Shown one piece after another: positions 1-15,000 of a stretch of DNA of 60,000 nucleotides (the stretch's first letter is position 1; each line of letters begins with the position of its first letter). The notes under the pieces are model-generated. The model had not been told where the DNA came from and did not search any database. It worked only from the letters and a program-made list of their open reading frames with translations. A program made the position numbers and the translations under genes. The stretch spans positions 32,213,666-32,273,665 of the forward strand of contig OX485807.1 of the NCBI GenBank assembly GCA_950295325.1, given 5' to 3'. Source of the DNA: Polytrichum commune. Lineage: Eukaryota > Streptophyta > Polytrichopsida > Polytrichales > Polytrichaceae.

Positions 1-83
1 GTCATTGGCCATGTCATTAGAGTTGGCAGAAAAACTGAAGCCTTCTTAACTTATGCATGGGCTGAGGGATATTTCAGACAAAC

Positions 84-3000
84 CTGTATATAGCACTTTC
101 AGCAACTTCTGGTGAGTTCATGATTCCAGCCTCAGCCAAGCTCAAACCTGCTGAATCTGACCAGGAGATTCCAAATTCCATATACAAGTTGAACATCTTT
201 TCCAGGAGTGCATGCAATCGTGTCTGAGAGGTGGACCCTTCCGAGTCAGCCTGACAGATTGCACGTGCCAGGGCTAATATGTACTTTCCCAGTGCAACAC
301 GAGATATATCTTCCAAGCACAAAGAAAACTGCACACAATGAACATCCACGAGTTATCAACATGCAGAAGCATATAAAGAAATTGACTTTACTGCTGATTT
401 TAAAGTTGAGGATTGAAATTGATTTTGATTCTGACTAGCATTAACACCAGAAAGCTAGAGAAGAATGAAAATAAACAATCCAGATCATGCACCCTGGAAA
501 ATATTACTAATTCAGGTTTGTATATTGACAGACATTGGCATGGGAAATAAATAAGACCTCCCTGGAGATTAAGGAAAAAGATGGGCTTACTTTCCTGTCC
601 GCTTTCAAACATGTGTAAGCCCGTTCCAAGGTACAAAGATCTTCAGCTTCTTCGCACAAGGTCAGATAGAAAATCAAGTACTTCCGCACACAAGAAATAA
701 ATTTACGAGAACTTTCAGGCATTCCCAGTTCCAAAACTCGTTGATGAGCTGGTTTACGCCTGCAGAAAATCAAGGCCATACATATCTTAGTCTATAGGAT
801 ACATGTCAGATGGAAGGACCTGCAGAAACGACCAAAGCATGCCACACAGTGCTTGAGCCTGGTGTGGAATGTAACCACCAAAAAGTCCAAAATTTAACCA
901 ACAACTTTTACACCTCGGACAAGTATAGCACAAATCATGTACATAGAATGAACCTCATGTAAAGGACTTAAATAACATTCAATTATTACAAACATACACT
1001 AATGATAGTCTGAGGAGCACTGTACCTGGATTTCCGTAAATGACTCTCATCAATCTCCCACATATTGATTGTAAACAAGGATCTGTGAGTTTTAAAGCAA
1101 AAGGCAAGCTCCTCTTTTGCCTTTTCTAAATCATGGTCATCGCCTCGGCAATGTAAGCCCAGTGCCAAACGATACCTTGCCTTGTGAAAATGCTTGAGCT
1201 CTCCATCGAAACATGACTGCAATGCTGCTGCACAGTCGTCAAAAAGTACATTCCAAACTTGCTTCAACAGGTGCTTGTCAACCTCCTCATCCAAATCTGC
1301 AACAGTGTACTTGGTAATCTGGTGTCACCAGTGGATAAAGAACTCTTGTTAGATTCTCAATATCTACTCGTGTTATCTCTACCTGAAAATGTGAAGGCTG
1401 TATATTCTACAATTCAACTTTAGAATTTAGGTGAAATGGTCCGTTCTTATATCTTACCTTTTCTTACTTGTAATTACTCAAGTATGCAGAATGGCAGATC
1501 ATTACTCACCTTCCCTGTGGTAGTTGTATGCGAATCAGAGATTTCACGAGGTACACCATCAGCAGCGACAAGCTTGGACTCAATTTCAATGGTCATTTGT
1601 TTGTTGAGAATCCCAACAGAAGATTTGCAAATGACATGCACCTTTTCTAAGGTCGAGGGTTGAAAACAGTGCAGTCCCACAGCCTGGAGAAACATGAAAA
1701 ATACTATAGCTTCAGAATGACAACCACACATGAAAATCTTGCATAAGAGGTGAGTATCACTGAGACACCAGTCTGTAAGATCTTGACAGTTACTCTTCTC
1801 AAGGTAGTATCTTAAATTCTTCAAGCACAAAAATGTACTATCTGTAATAATGATGGGCTGCTGCCATGACAATTGTTCCCAAAAACCCTGCTGTGGAGGA
1901 ATCGGATCAACAAGAAACAAATGGAATAATCTCTTTAGCAGATAGTTCCTATTCCAAATCTGGAAGCTGCTAGAGAAGAATGAACAAGACTCACCTGAAG
2001 AACACTTTTGTCAGTGCGATTACTTCGACACAGAAGCTTGAAACGTGAGGCATGAAGTCGATAAAGTGGATCTACAGCTGAAGAGTTCATCTCAACTGCC
2101 TTCCTGTAATAGGAGAGGGATTGGGTGTGGGAGTTTTCCAACTTCTCGCTGAGCTTCCCACGGTAGAAGACATAAGTCCAGTTTGGTCTGTAGAGGACAT
2201 ACAACCAAGTTACTCTCCATCTCCGAAGGTTGATACAGTAGCATTGTAATATCTGTTTAACATTGCGGTCATACAAATAAAAATAGATATAGCCAGGGCC
2301 AAGGTTTCATACTTGTAAGAGTAAGCCACCTCAAAATGGGTGAATGAATGTTTGCAGGCTGCAAGCCACGTAGACTCACGGACAGGCACATGCCGCCTTT
2401 GATCATAAGAAGGAACCACATTCTGGATGGAGTCGTAATAAACCAGGGCCAAGAACTCATTCACTTCAGTCTGCCATCCAAATTACTGTTAATGTCAGCA
2501 ACTACAAGGAGATTAGACCACAACTCTGCCATTGGAGAAGAAACAAATGTTTAAACTATAAAGCTCATTTGAAGATCCTTTGCTTGTGCATATGAAGTGC
2601 TGAATAACTTCCATTCGTTATTATCATATCAAAGATGTTTGGTAACATCAAGGGCACCATGATCTTTAGCATTTCATCCTCCAAGAATATAGGTCACTGA
2701 AACTACTACTCATGCCTTTTCAGGATTGAATATAACATTCGTTACATGTTTTCTACTTTTGCAACATTTATACTCCTATCCCCCCTATATGTTCACAACC
2801 ACAAACAGACTATACATAGAGTGACTACAGAAGATTCATGTAAGTGACATTCATGCAGGAAGAGTTATCTGTTTCTCTGTTGCAATAAGATTATTTCCAC
2901 CAAGGAAAGAAGTATGTCTTATTTCAGTCAAATTACTAGATATTAACATATGAAGACACTGGAAAATAGAACAAACAGGTTCTGCTTTCCATTCAGGAAT

Positions 3001-6000
3001 ATATCCGCTCAACACCCCGGCAATAGTATAGGTTTCATAAAGAGATACGTTAGTGTGCAGCTGAAGTCTCTTTGTTACAAAGTAGAGAACCTTCAGCCAT
3101 AGGTAAAAGAGCCAAATATACATAGAGAGATGGGTCTAGATTGACCTTTTGATCAGGAGTGGCAGCCAGTGCAAGGGCCATCAACAGGCTACGCCGGCTC
3201 TGGCGTCGACTTAGTTCCACACGTGATGCTAACATTCCAGTTTTCCGCCACTCTGCTACATTGATGTTCTTGCTCCCATCATTTAAGAGTAGATCCACCT
3301 CCTGCAATGAACAAAATGGGAGAAGATTGCCAACCACTGCACATTATCTTCAAAAAGCCTCCAAGAGACTCAAAAATAGCTTGACATGATCTGACATGAG
3401 AACATCTGTATTTGCAATTTGAACTAAATCTGACCAGCCTCCTTAGATTGCAAGAATCTTATAGAGATACATCAGACAGACAGAAAATTGTTGTACCTCA
3501 TCCAGAATCTTGGCAAGCTTCAGCCAACTCTCGTATCGCAAAGGATTATAGCAAAGATCATATGTCAAGTAATTTGCGTTTGTCTGGACGAACTCCTCTC
3601 CCTCCTTTGTGAGCACAAAACCTGGCCATTTTTCGCTTGCACTCATGTCCTCAACCTGGAATTAAAGTAGAAATTTATGGATGCTTTAAAAAACTGGAAA
3701 TTTGCAGAATGTTGGGCATAGTCCTAGCAGCCTCACAGTACAAAAATTCAGAATTTTTAAATTGGAGACTAAGAGCAGGATGTTTAAATATTCAGTGTTA
3801 GCTCAGATTTTCATGGTACAAAGTCCATTCATGGAGGAAGGAACCACAAACCCATCACTAGTCACTAACAACAATGAACTAGGCATGAGAAGGAAAACAC
3901 TCTACATCCTCAGAAGTTAAGAGAAAGAAAACGGAACCTGAGCAATAAGGTAGTACAAGTTTTCATAAACTTTGGAGTAAGGACTGTCCTCAACTTCTGC
4001 ACCAGATCGGAATGGAATTTCCTCTACACTGGAGGAAGCTGGTATAGGAAAACCTTGGGAACTGGCTGAAACATCACCACCACTTTTCATGGGGCTTTTC
4101 ATGTGTGTCTTTGTCTTCAAAGCATCTTGTCTTCCAGTCTGAAGGGCATATTTTACAACTTGCTCTGCATTTGTGTGGGAATTAATCATTTCCCTCAATT
4201 TGTCCTCGTCAAAGTCTGGATCTTCCAAAAATGGATTGACTGATTTTTCAGCCAGAACTTCTGGTGGGGGAGAGGAAAACTGCTTGTGAACTGCACGCAA
4301 CACTTTCTTCAACTTCACCAAGCCAGCTCTCTGCAGACCAAAAATCTTCAGTTGTTATTCCATCAGACTAGTAGCTTAAAGAACAACAAATTGAGATCAC
4401 TACAAAATAAACATCAGCCACAACAGGCACATAACATGGTGTCAAATCAGTCACTCATTGCTTTTATGTCAAACATTAACACTTCAAGGAAGTTTTGAAG
4501 AGACTTGTTTGACTAAGGTAATTTTAGACATGCAACTTGTCAGTATATCACATTGAGTCATGAAAGGGCCACAAAGGAGAAGACAAGCCAAAATTGAATT
4601 GCCCACCAGTCTCAGTAAAACCACAATAAACGTTTGGTACAATGACTACAATAAAGAGAAGGAAATAGCGTTAATCATATTTGCATGAGTACAGAATCGA
4701 ATGCTAATAGCTTTCACTATATGAAAGTGTTTCATAACCTCCCTATAAATCCAACCAGAGTATGAGAAATCATTCTCTGAAGCAGATGTTAACCACAAGG
4801 ATACAGAGCCTTAAATACTCAAGAGCCAATTGTGAAAGGTACAAGAAGTAGGCAGCCATAGCCATCTAGTAAATAAGGTCTCACAAAATGCAACTCAATG
4901 CTCTTAAGACGGATCCAAGAACTAAATTCACCAAGCTCTAAAGCACATTAATAGAGAACAAAGATGAGTCAATGATATTGTACCGAACAAGTCTTTGCAT
5001 AAGGGAGTATATACTGCAAGACCCCTGCACATTGATCCATTGTCTTATAATCCCCTCGGTTGGTGTTCTGATGCTCCACAAGGCCTTCATCACTTGTAGC
5101 CTCTCCTCGCAAGTTCAGCCCATACAGGCAAAAGAAGCTCTGGTCCAGTGCATCCTCCAGGCCGAGTTCAACTCGTTTCCTTTCTAGAGCTTCTTCTTCC
5201 TGGCTATCCTCATTGGTTAATGCATCCTCTTTCACTACAAATGGCTTTTCATCTGTGGGGCGAGAGGTGGATTTCTCAATAATCATCACATCATCATCAA
5301 TTCTAATCTCCCTCTCAACTGGCTCATCTAGAGAAGACTTGGCAGGGGACTTTTGTGCTTGAGGTTTCAATTGGAGTTCAAGAGACCCAAGATGCTTGAT
5401 AGCCATTTTGAGAAACGCACCCTCCCCACCTTCACAGTCTTTCCCAGAACAGCAAATTCCATATTCTGCAAGTACATCATGTAAAGTAACAAGTAGCGCT
5501 ACCTGTGCAGCCCACACAACCAGTCTTGAGGATTGTGACAATCTAAAGCTATAATACCAATAATATCCCCAAGTGGCAAGAATGCAATAAAAAATGAGTT
5601 CATAGTGTTGTCACTTCACATCAGATATTCCACGCACTAGAATTGGATCTAAGACTACAAAACTCAGATTGAACATTTGTATGGTCCTGTCCCAGCCATC
5701 ACCAGCTTTCGGGTTAGGACATTGTGCCCCTACTCTTCTCCTAGTCTTCAGATTTCCACATTTGAGAGACGACTAGAACAAGAGAAGACAAAAACACAAT
5801 TGACCTCAAAAAGTCTGAGCAATACACTATGAAATGTGTCAGATTATTCATCTATCCTCCATAAACCTCCAGATGACATCAAGAAGTCGACAAACATTAT
5901 GAAATGCCAATGGAAATAGAATAGTACAAATTTCTGCAAAATTCAAATGAGAAACACAGACATACCTGGTGTTCTATTGGAACTGCAGGATGCAGATGCT

Positions 6001-9000
6001 GTATACTACAGAATGCGATGGCAGAATCCACAAAGCAGCTGCTATAGAATTGAGTATTGAGACTGGGGTTGGTAGGTGCTGTTTGACCCCTGTGAGTTAG
6101 CATTTTTATGAAGTGGCACATCAATGTAAGCAGGAGCACCTGAACACGCCGTAAAACAGGTGGTAGTGCAACAGATCCCTCTAGTTCCTCAGGTTTTTCT
6201 TTAAGAAGAGCTGCACAGACTGTAATATGCAGGACTTCATCAACAACTAGCTTGCTCCAGAGCCCATCTGGACTAAGTTGAGTAGCATCTAGCTCAGAAT
6301 CCATTGAAGTGAACGTCCTGTCTTCTGGGGAAGAAGCATCACTCTCACCAACCTGCACCTCAATAAACCCCGCAGCTTGACAAAGCAGTTTTAACCTCAG
6401 CTCCCGGCACTGAAGAGCAAGAACCAGGTTTGGTGGTTTTATCTTCTCACATGCAGTGACCAGCATGTCCAATCCTTTCATTTCGTGAGAAGACACAGCA
6501 GCATCACCTCTCTTGAGATCATCAACAAGTTTATCAGATGATCGTTGTTTTCCTGACAATAATACTGGTTTAAGAAGCTCAATCAGATCAACATACTGGC
6601 CTCGTTCAAGCATTTTTGCTGCTGAGTGTTTCAACAAATTCTCAACTTGCAGCTCATACAGTTTTGCAGAGACCCGTTCCAATGAAATTTCCTTGTCCAG
6701 CTTACAGTGTGGCAGGAAAACAATCGCAGAAGAACCTTCACGTTCTTGACCTTCAAGAATACTTTGACATCTTGCAAGCTCCCTGTAGGCCTGCTCCCAC
6801 TGGCCAGACCGTATCCATAACCTGCCACTCAACCAATGAAATCGTGTCCAGAAAGGCCAATTATCTTGCAGCTCCACAGAGGACATGTTGTCCTTAAGCA
6901 ACCTCCCTGTGGATATAGAACCTGTATCCACTTCTCCCAAAGAAGGCTCCTCAGAATACTTCCCATTCAAATTCAGAGTCATTGCAGGAGTTCGGCTACC
7001 TTCCTTGATGCCAACCCCAGAAGCCTTTGACCCTTCCAACCATTTCCATGGTTGGGGGCTAGATGCACATGATGTCTGCAATGTAGCGCTCTCTACAAGA
7101 CAGCAGACATTGTAGTTACAATCATTGAAACATGTGGAGGCAGTTGTATCATTGGCAGCTGAACTTGCCATGTCCATATAGACTTCTGCAAGAAACAAGC
7201 TACACCCAGAACTTCGATCAGATGCCCACATTCGAGTCAGCTTTTCAAGAAATAGTAGCCAAGAAAGAGATTTCCTTTGACTGGGGCCCATGGCCACGAC
7301 CTGTTCCAATAACTGCTGAGCCACATGGTAGATGCCACTATTGGTCTCATTCCCCTTCACAAATTGCAATACTGCTTTCTCTTCATCCTCGGTAATGAAA
7401 TTCCCACCGTCACCTTTCCAAGATTTCATATTTGCACCATCTCCTGGCCGCTGCACACTAGGACCACCTACAGAGGGAGTACCAGTTGTATAAGGTTCCT
7501 CCTTGATAGTGCTTTCTGATGCAGTTTCAAACTTTCTAATAGCTGGTGGACAAATTACAAATGGCTCTAATTTTTTCTTTAAAGCTTTAGCTGGGTCTTT
7601 GCTTTGACCTAAGCTGTCTTCCTCCTTGTCAAGCCTCCGACAGCTACGGAGCTTTTCAAGCCGTGTGCTACGCCGTTCTTGTGAGGGTTGGTCCCAGTCA
7701 TATGGTAGATCTAATGGTTTCAAGGATTCTGCTTTCTCACCACAGACCGATTGTCTGGGTTGTGCTAAAGCACTCTCTCCATCTCCTCCTTCAATATGAC
7801 TTTCCACAACTGGCTTAGAAGTTGAATCTGTGACTGCAGGTATTGTTGCTGATCCTTCTCTAATAACTTCTTCATGCATTATCTGAACTGCAGGAACATT
7901 TTCAGGGTTTTCATGTCTGCATTCCGTCTCCTCAATCCTTTCTTTGTCTTTCTGCCCACTGCTTTGGTTGATAGCAAGTGGACTACTTTTGTGGATTGTG
8001 AACTTAATAGTGGCATTTACAATTTCAGATGCCACAACAGAAGGTGGAGCCTTCTGTTTGTCAGTTTGGTTTCCTCCTGGTGAAACCACAATTTCCGAAT
8101 TGAGTGAAGATTCACTATCTTTCCAGAACTTGCCTCCCTTGAGGACATCAGTTACTGCATTGACCAGTGCAAACCAAGAAGCTTCAGGTAATTTTATTTC
8201 CATGCTGTACAACTTCCTCTTCTTTTGCTGTTGCTCACTTTCATAAACTGTTTCAAGCTTCCTTTTATTTGCGAATGACAGGCTGAAGTACTTAGGTTGG
8301 AGTAGATCAATCCCCCGAGGAGAGATCGTATGTGGAGGTGTAATTTTCTTTGTTAGATCGATATTCTGCTCAATAGCCTGCTGAATCTGCAATGCCCGAG
8401 GATGAGATGGTGACATTTTCAGCAATCGCTTGACCACCACAAGACATGCTGCCTCATCTCCGAGAGCAATCAGTATCTCCACAAGCTTCTCCATGCAACT
8501 CCCTGTGACATAATGGCATGAATCAAATTCCTGATTAATCTTCTAAATCACAGGTCTTATTGTATAATTCAATTTGCAAAGGTTGTAAATAGATTTACAT
8601 CAACTATGTTGTAGAATACTGATTAACAGTAGATAAAATAAGACCTGGCTGTGCAAGGTTGCTTGTGTTAACCTAGGCACCTATCCATATGCAATGAGCC
8701 TGGAACAGAGTGACAGTTCCGCTAAAAACTCAGGATCTCAATGAGCCTCTAGGAAATTTAACAATACATCCAATGAAGGATAGGATCATCAAATATGAAG
8801 ATGGCAAAGACTCTAGGAAATAAGACCCCTGTTAAAGTATATTGCACGTTGTTGGAGGCATAATGGTTTTCACAGTGTTGATACATTAATAATATAAATC
8901 ATTTACGTGGCTTAAAATCACTGAAAAATAAATTACACTTTCATTCAGAACAAGCACAGAGAGGTTCAATTATAAGCACAATAGATTTCTATGACCATTG

Positions 9001-10915
9001 TAGTGCAACATATGTAGTTGCCAGGAAGTTTCAAACCTCAGGCCTGTAAATCCTTCAGTGGAGAAGAAAATTGATTCATAAACTTTTCAGAAGACATGTG
9101 GCTTATAAAGATGACTGGAAACACTTTCATGTCCTATGAAAGTAACCAACAACTAGCCAAACTTTGTGTTCTTTGTAAAACCGATCAAACTCGTTACAAA
9201 TGCTTGGTAATCAACACAGATCGAAATAGAATAAGTGCAGAATCTCACAATGGCGTGGGCTGCAAAGGAGTCCCTCTTCAAAAGCCCGACGAGCTACATT
9301 CAGGTCTCCAAGGGTGCATGCCAATGTTCCTAGCCGATTCCAAAGTACCACATCCTTTCCATCAATAGTAGCTGCTTGAAGAAAGTACTCCAAAGCTTCA
9401 CTGTGGTGGTCACTACCTTGCTTGGAGCAAGTCTCTGCTAGATTCTTTAAGGTCGAGTACCTGAAATCAATTAAGTTGCAAGCCATCAGAGAAGTTGCTC
9501 TAGACAATTGCACAGATAAAAAAATAGCATTCACAACCATAACATCCTACTCAAACACAGAACGTTGAGAAAATATGAGAAACTTATAAGGAGGACGCTT
9601 TTGTGGGTCTAGACAGATATAAGAATCTCTTGATTTGGTGGATGTCTCTAGATTCAGGTGTAATCTACACATAGAAAGAGAAAGTCAAGTATATACTGTC
9701 CTATTACTAATATCAACTAAGTTGATTAGGTGTAGGCTGAACCATGCACAAGCAGATCGCATTGCAATTCATTCTGGTGTCCACACAGTACAGAAGTTGA
9801 TGAGTAATACATTGCAGAAATACTCACCTCAATTGGAGCATGGTATTGGTGCCTGTCACAGTTTCAACCTGTAAAAATACATTATAGTGTCTTAGCAACA
9901 CCAGATTCAATTTCCCTTGACAAGAAGATACCAAAAGCAGAACATCAAGACTCACAGTAAGTGCCTGAATTGCATGGGTTCAAATCTCATAGTTGCAGAA
10001 TTTTTCTTTCTAATTTGTCTCTCTCATATAGTTTGTAATTGGCAAAGCATATGACTTCACAAGGTTGCCTTACCTGGGCCTTAACAGATATAGGATCTTC
10101 TAAAATAGTTCGAAAGAGGTTCTGCGCTTTTTCTACTTGCCCAGCTTGCAGATGTGACAAAGCTTCTCCATACATTTGTGTCAGTCGAGACTCCTGCGAG
10201 ATGATAGAATGAGCAATCAGATCAGTGATTGTGCACTGTCATTAACTTGCTGCTCTGCTAAATTCTCCTTTTGCTTTCATTTAAATGACAAATATGACCA
10301 TAATACTCGGACTCATGGAATATATCAAACTTTGTGACTTTCTCTAGTAATGATGGTGTGATATGCTTGTAAAACCGCAACGAAAATCATATTAGTCAGG
10401 TGCATGCAAGAAGACTATCAGACCTGAGCTTCTTTTGTGGGAGCCAGGGGCTCAGAAAAGTCACGCGAGGCATCCCCATCGTTGATAGCTGCAATGCAGA
10501 ACTGCCACACAAAAGACTTTCAGAATGCAAGCAAAACTAGAGTACGGCCCTCCAGAACTGGAATATGACATTCCAAAGGAAAAATTACAGGAACAGATAG
10601 TGAAGTTACTGATCGAAGACAATCACTATACCACTAACGGCTGTGGGGCACCTTGAACAGACGTAGATCACCATTTTCTACTTGCGAATCACACAATCTA
10701 ACAAATATCCAATCGACCCGGAAATTCTAATCAAATATCCAGTCACCCGCATTGTTCAAATCATCCCTAAATTCTAGACGTGCATGCTTCACGTTCACTA
10801 ATGCATTCCCATCAATCTGGAAGGTGTTTTTTCTGACAACAAGTCTCCTGTCAAACTATATAATTCCTGTTATTGCAATACAATTCCCACACCTGGCCGA
10901 AAGAAAACTTACCAT
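84..10915 (-). CDS. CABIN1: CABIN1-like subunit of the HIRA histone chaperone complex (3' end off window)
   Basis: By homology this is the plant calcineurin-binding protein cabin-1 homologue (Arabidopsis At4g32820 type), a nuclear scaffold of the HIRA/UBN/CABIN1 complex that deposits histone H3.3. Exons in coding order: 10915-10913, 10501-10424, 10193-10074, 9868-9828, 9460-9249, 8502-5966, 5502-4984, 4330-3938, 3655-3497, 3301-3146, 2470-2313, 2187-1995, 1683-1510, 1318-1026, 759-591, 328-84. All have AG/GT borders and matching phases, giving 1,816 codons before the left edge. Residues about 28-185 are TPR-like ([27 protein letters not shown]); then come [12 protein letters not shown] and LPEASW, shared with plant homologues. 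C-terminal blocks include [48 protein letters not shown] and [15 protein letters not shown]. The remaining C-terminus lies left of base 84. One 2.5-kb exon carries the poorly conserved middle. Family assignment is secure; the border near 1318 is the least certain. Confidence 0.93.
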
Positions 10916-12065
10916 CTTCGCAAGCTTGACCGAGAACACTATGTTCTTCACCAAAAGTAGGTGATATTCACTCCGTCTTTTGTGTTTGTACTCTGCAGCT
11001 CTCTCAGCAGCTCCAAATTGCTAAGCCCTGAATCCAATGACTGCAAAATTACTTCACTTCAGTAAAAAGAAATATCATACATGAGAGAATAAATGATTCC
11101 TTTGAATTATGTCTGTTCACAATTTGAGGATTCCAAATTGCTAAACCCTAACTTCGAGAGATAAACACACCCCTCACCAACAACAATCAATGACGCTTAA
11201 TCTACACATAAAGTATCATGTAAGAGCAATCTCGTTAAATATTCTGCTCCTTTGCAACTGTGTCATAGTCAAGTGAAAACAGTACGAGAACAATTTTAGG
11301 GTTTGGGCCAAGCTTAACTACATGAACTCCCCTGTGCCAAGGACAAAATTCCTCAGATTCCAATTCCCCCCCAAACCCTGGCGTCAGGAGCGATGTACCA
11401 TTTCCGCAAGCTATAATCAACCACTTTACTTGTTTCTTTCCTTTGCAAAACTCGAGGAATCGATCCAACACTCATGGCAACCTCAATCCATGCAGAAGCT
11501 CTGCACAACAAGCAGGGGAACACAAATCGAAGCTTCCACCAGTCCTCCACATGCAACAATATTCGTTGAATCTGATCTCATAGGATTTCCCAACCACTCC
11601 TCTACTGGAACAATTCGTGCAACGACACTAACTCCCTAGGGTTTCCAAGACTTGCTCCAAGGGGCTCCGATGGACGTTGTTGCAAACGAAATTGGACACT
11701 GCGGCACCTCGTAGACCCAACGTTAATTCGAGCCAGAACATTCCAGGGGTTTCGGGTTTCCTAACGTAATTAAATGCTTACAAACCGCATTTCCTTCGCA
11801 AGCGTAATGCTTGCAATTCGCGAGCTCCATAGCAGCAGAGGTTTTGCTGCGGCAGTCGCAGCCAAAAGTCTCTGAGTTTCTCATACACAGGAAGCGCAGC
11901 GAGAGAGACAACGAAATTCTCACGTCTTCGTTCGTCCGCGTTGGACGCAAACGCAACGACGACGTTGATGATCGTTCGTTATCGTCACGTTACGGCGACC
12001 CCAGCCGATCCCATATCTACAAATTAGGTAGTGTGTACCAAAACAACCATGCTCTGTGGGGCTGA
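10916..12065 (-). promoter_or_regulatory. Probable promoter and 5' leader region of the CABIN1-like gene
   Basis: This stretch lies just upstream of the CABIN1 start codon. From about 11.3 to 12.0 kb it is richer in G+C and CpG than the flanking DNA, as plant promoters and 5' leaders often are. The start codon is the last triplet of its exon, so the rest of that exon is untranslated leader. Several ORFs of 60-105 codons on both strands here overlap one another and show no family resemblance; I do not call them genes. The transcription start cannot be placed by eye. Confidence 0.4.
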
Positions 12066-15000
12066 TCACACCGGCCAGTTCAGACACCATCCGTCAGCAT
12101 CTCCAACTGTAATAGTGTGAAAAGTGGTGGGCCAACATCTAATTCTGAACATAATCCTCAGTAATTTCATGGCTAAAATTAAACGGAAAGTTTGGTGTGA
12201 TCATGGCATGTAAGTCCCAGTGAAGAGCAGGCCACCGGCCTCATGCCACCACTGTTGTTCTGTAAACTTTTTTGCAATTTGCCCACTTTGATTTTCATAT
12301 ATTGGGTGCCAAGGTGCGGCACACGGCGGCAACAGGTTTTGCAAAGCTTATTGCAATTGGTGCTTCATTGTGATTAGCCTTTTACATCAAGGTCGTTAAC
12401 CCTTAAATGCTCAAGCAACCTGAAATGGGTTGCCACCTAATATTCTATTGGGTTTGCGACTTACTAGGTGGTAATCTATGTGGATGGAAATATAGGTGTC
12501 TACTGGTGTAGGGTGGCTTCCACTACTGTACCATGTGGGCCAAAATAATATAAAAAATCTCATAGTTTAAGGATGTAAGATATTTTGTTAGGTTGGCATT
12601 GCTTGTTTTGGGAGGCAGTTCCATGTGTTACTCAAATGTAGGAGCCAATATCTTTCATACATGATGTCCACTTTGAAAGGGGTTTTATATCCTTAGGCCA
12701 AGGTGACGTTTGTGCACAACTTGACTAGACGGATTTGGAAAAAACTTAGTACACATGTCCCTTGCTCCATGAAATAAGGAAATCTCCCAAAATGACCTCA
12801 TGTGGTCCTTACAACTTTGAGGTGCCGGACTTCATCTAAATTTGCTCCAAAAAAACCCAAATTTTTGGGATTTTCTCATTCGTTGTCCACATACATATTA
12901 TGGCAAAGTGGTCAACTTTCTAGATAGATTTTGTGGCATGACCGAAATGGTTGTGAAACAAAAAAAAAATCTATAGTTTTTTCTAGTTGCCTCTTGGATG
13001 AAGCCCTTATTCATATGTCAACCTGACCTAGCAAATGTGGTCCGATTAACTTCAAACTCACACAAAAAATGGTAGCCTAGTTCACATCCGTATGGTTGGA
13101 TTCGAAGAAGAAAAAATCCTATTTTTCTACATAACATAAAATTTCAGCACTGGTGTTGGAGGTGCCCGAAAATTGAACGTGAAGGCTTGAGCATAGAGAG
13201 AGAGTTGGGCATTTCTTGAGTATATCAAAGCTTACTTTCAAGCTTTGTTGCTTCTTAAACATCCTCTTGTTTAGGGGCCATCTATTTTTTTACATATCTA
13301 TGTGCCTTTCAAAACTTGGGAGGGTCGGTGCAATCACCCTTCATGACCATATTTCTGCACATCTATCTCCATACTCTTGTAATCATCTCATTCCGGTATA
13401 CCTCTAAAAAAAGTTAAACCCTTAGCCATCTAAGCTACTAAGGTTTCATACTTTGTATGTTTAGGCAATATGTTGCCTTCCATATCCTAAGTTGACAAAC
13501 TCAAGTTCGATATAAAACGTGTTCAAGGATACTTCAAAGTCCTATCACAACTCAAATATGCTTTACATTTCAAATCATCTCGTGGAATATCTAAGCAACA
13601 TACACATATTTTTGAAAGAAGATGATATAAGTCTTACGTTTGGCGTCAAAATTGTGAAGGGTCTGCCTCACGTGTGCCCATGCCACCACCCAAATCCACA
13701 AAGAAGGTTAATAACGTACACTAGGTGAATAACAACAAAACGCAATTGTTATCTATGTCACACAAACATGTACGGCATAATCATACATTTCATATCAAAG
13801 AAAACACATATTACCAGTGAGTATTCTACCTGATCCTTAGCCATTTGAATTTTATGTGACTGAAATGTGTGGCAAGTTACACACACCTCCCACCTTTACT
13901 AGTCTGCACCACTTACAATAATCCCATAACTTACTTAGGGTGATCGGCCACTTGCGGCATAACCTTTTAAAGAAGGTTCATACGTTTCCTTTCACTTATT
14001 ATAGGATTAGGTAATCATTCTTAACCATAGATGTTAAACTACTAGATTTATGGTGGGCATTTGTTAGGTAACTATTACCTAACCCTAAAGTAGTTTTCTT
14101 TGGGGTTATATTTTGTTACGGTGTCAGTTCATTAAAACTTGAGTAAAAACAAAGTATGGAGAGAGAGAGAGAGCCTCCACCAATAAAAATTCCCTAGTAT
14201 GTACCATTTTTGGTTCAAGAGATTCGATGCATGCTAGAGTTTTTGAATGACAAAGAATGACAAACATGCATCCACTCTCGGTATGCATACTAGCCCTCTC
14301 ATGAAACTCTCAATCTCACTCATTATTTTGTAATCCTAGCAAGTATAAGTTAAGCATGGATTGCCATCTCTCCGATAAACATCTTATGTAAAAATATAGT
14401 TGTGCATGAGTTTGAAGACATACCTTGAAATATATTGATGAGGTCTTTTACCTAGAACTTGATAGTTGGTTATGTGGTTTGGAAAGGGGGATGATTACTA
14501 GTTGTAAAAGCTCGTCCTTTCGAAATCCATTGGTGGCTAAAATAAAGATCAAAGTGTTGATTTCTTGTAGCACTAGTGCTATCAAGTCATTAGATAAATA
14601 TAGTATAGGAACCATTTGTGATATGATGACATCGTATGCCTATTTAACTGCCCTATTGGAGTTGAATTTTATGTATTGCGTATATGCAAAAAGAATATCC
14701 CTTCTCTTATCAAACTTTTGCAATGTATATTTTCTTGATATTTCATCGTAGATGTACATTAACACATTAATGAAATGTGTTTTAATGCCATGATTAAGAT
14801 TGATTAAGGAGAAACAAGTAACCTCAACTTCAATGTCTAAAACATGTAGTGGGTATATCCAATACATGTTAGATGATATTATTGGTTGTGTAGGATCAAA
14901 GAAAATTTGTGCATTGCTTGTATCATCTCGATTTCTGACTCCGGTGGACACAATACCGATGGTGTATCAATACAACACTAATTCAACTGCTTTGATGTGC

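Noticed and set aside
1-83. Next CABIN1 exon at the left edge (FSFSAN in one minus-strand frame)
   Set aside because: It resembles a homologous stretch, but the implied intron would be only about 40 bp. It is more likely coincidence inside the next intron.
11811-12065. Plus-strand 84-codon ORF upstream of CABIN1, suggesting a divergent gene
   Set aside because: It has no recognised motif, no homologue I know, and overlaps other ORFs in CpG-richer promoter DNA.
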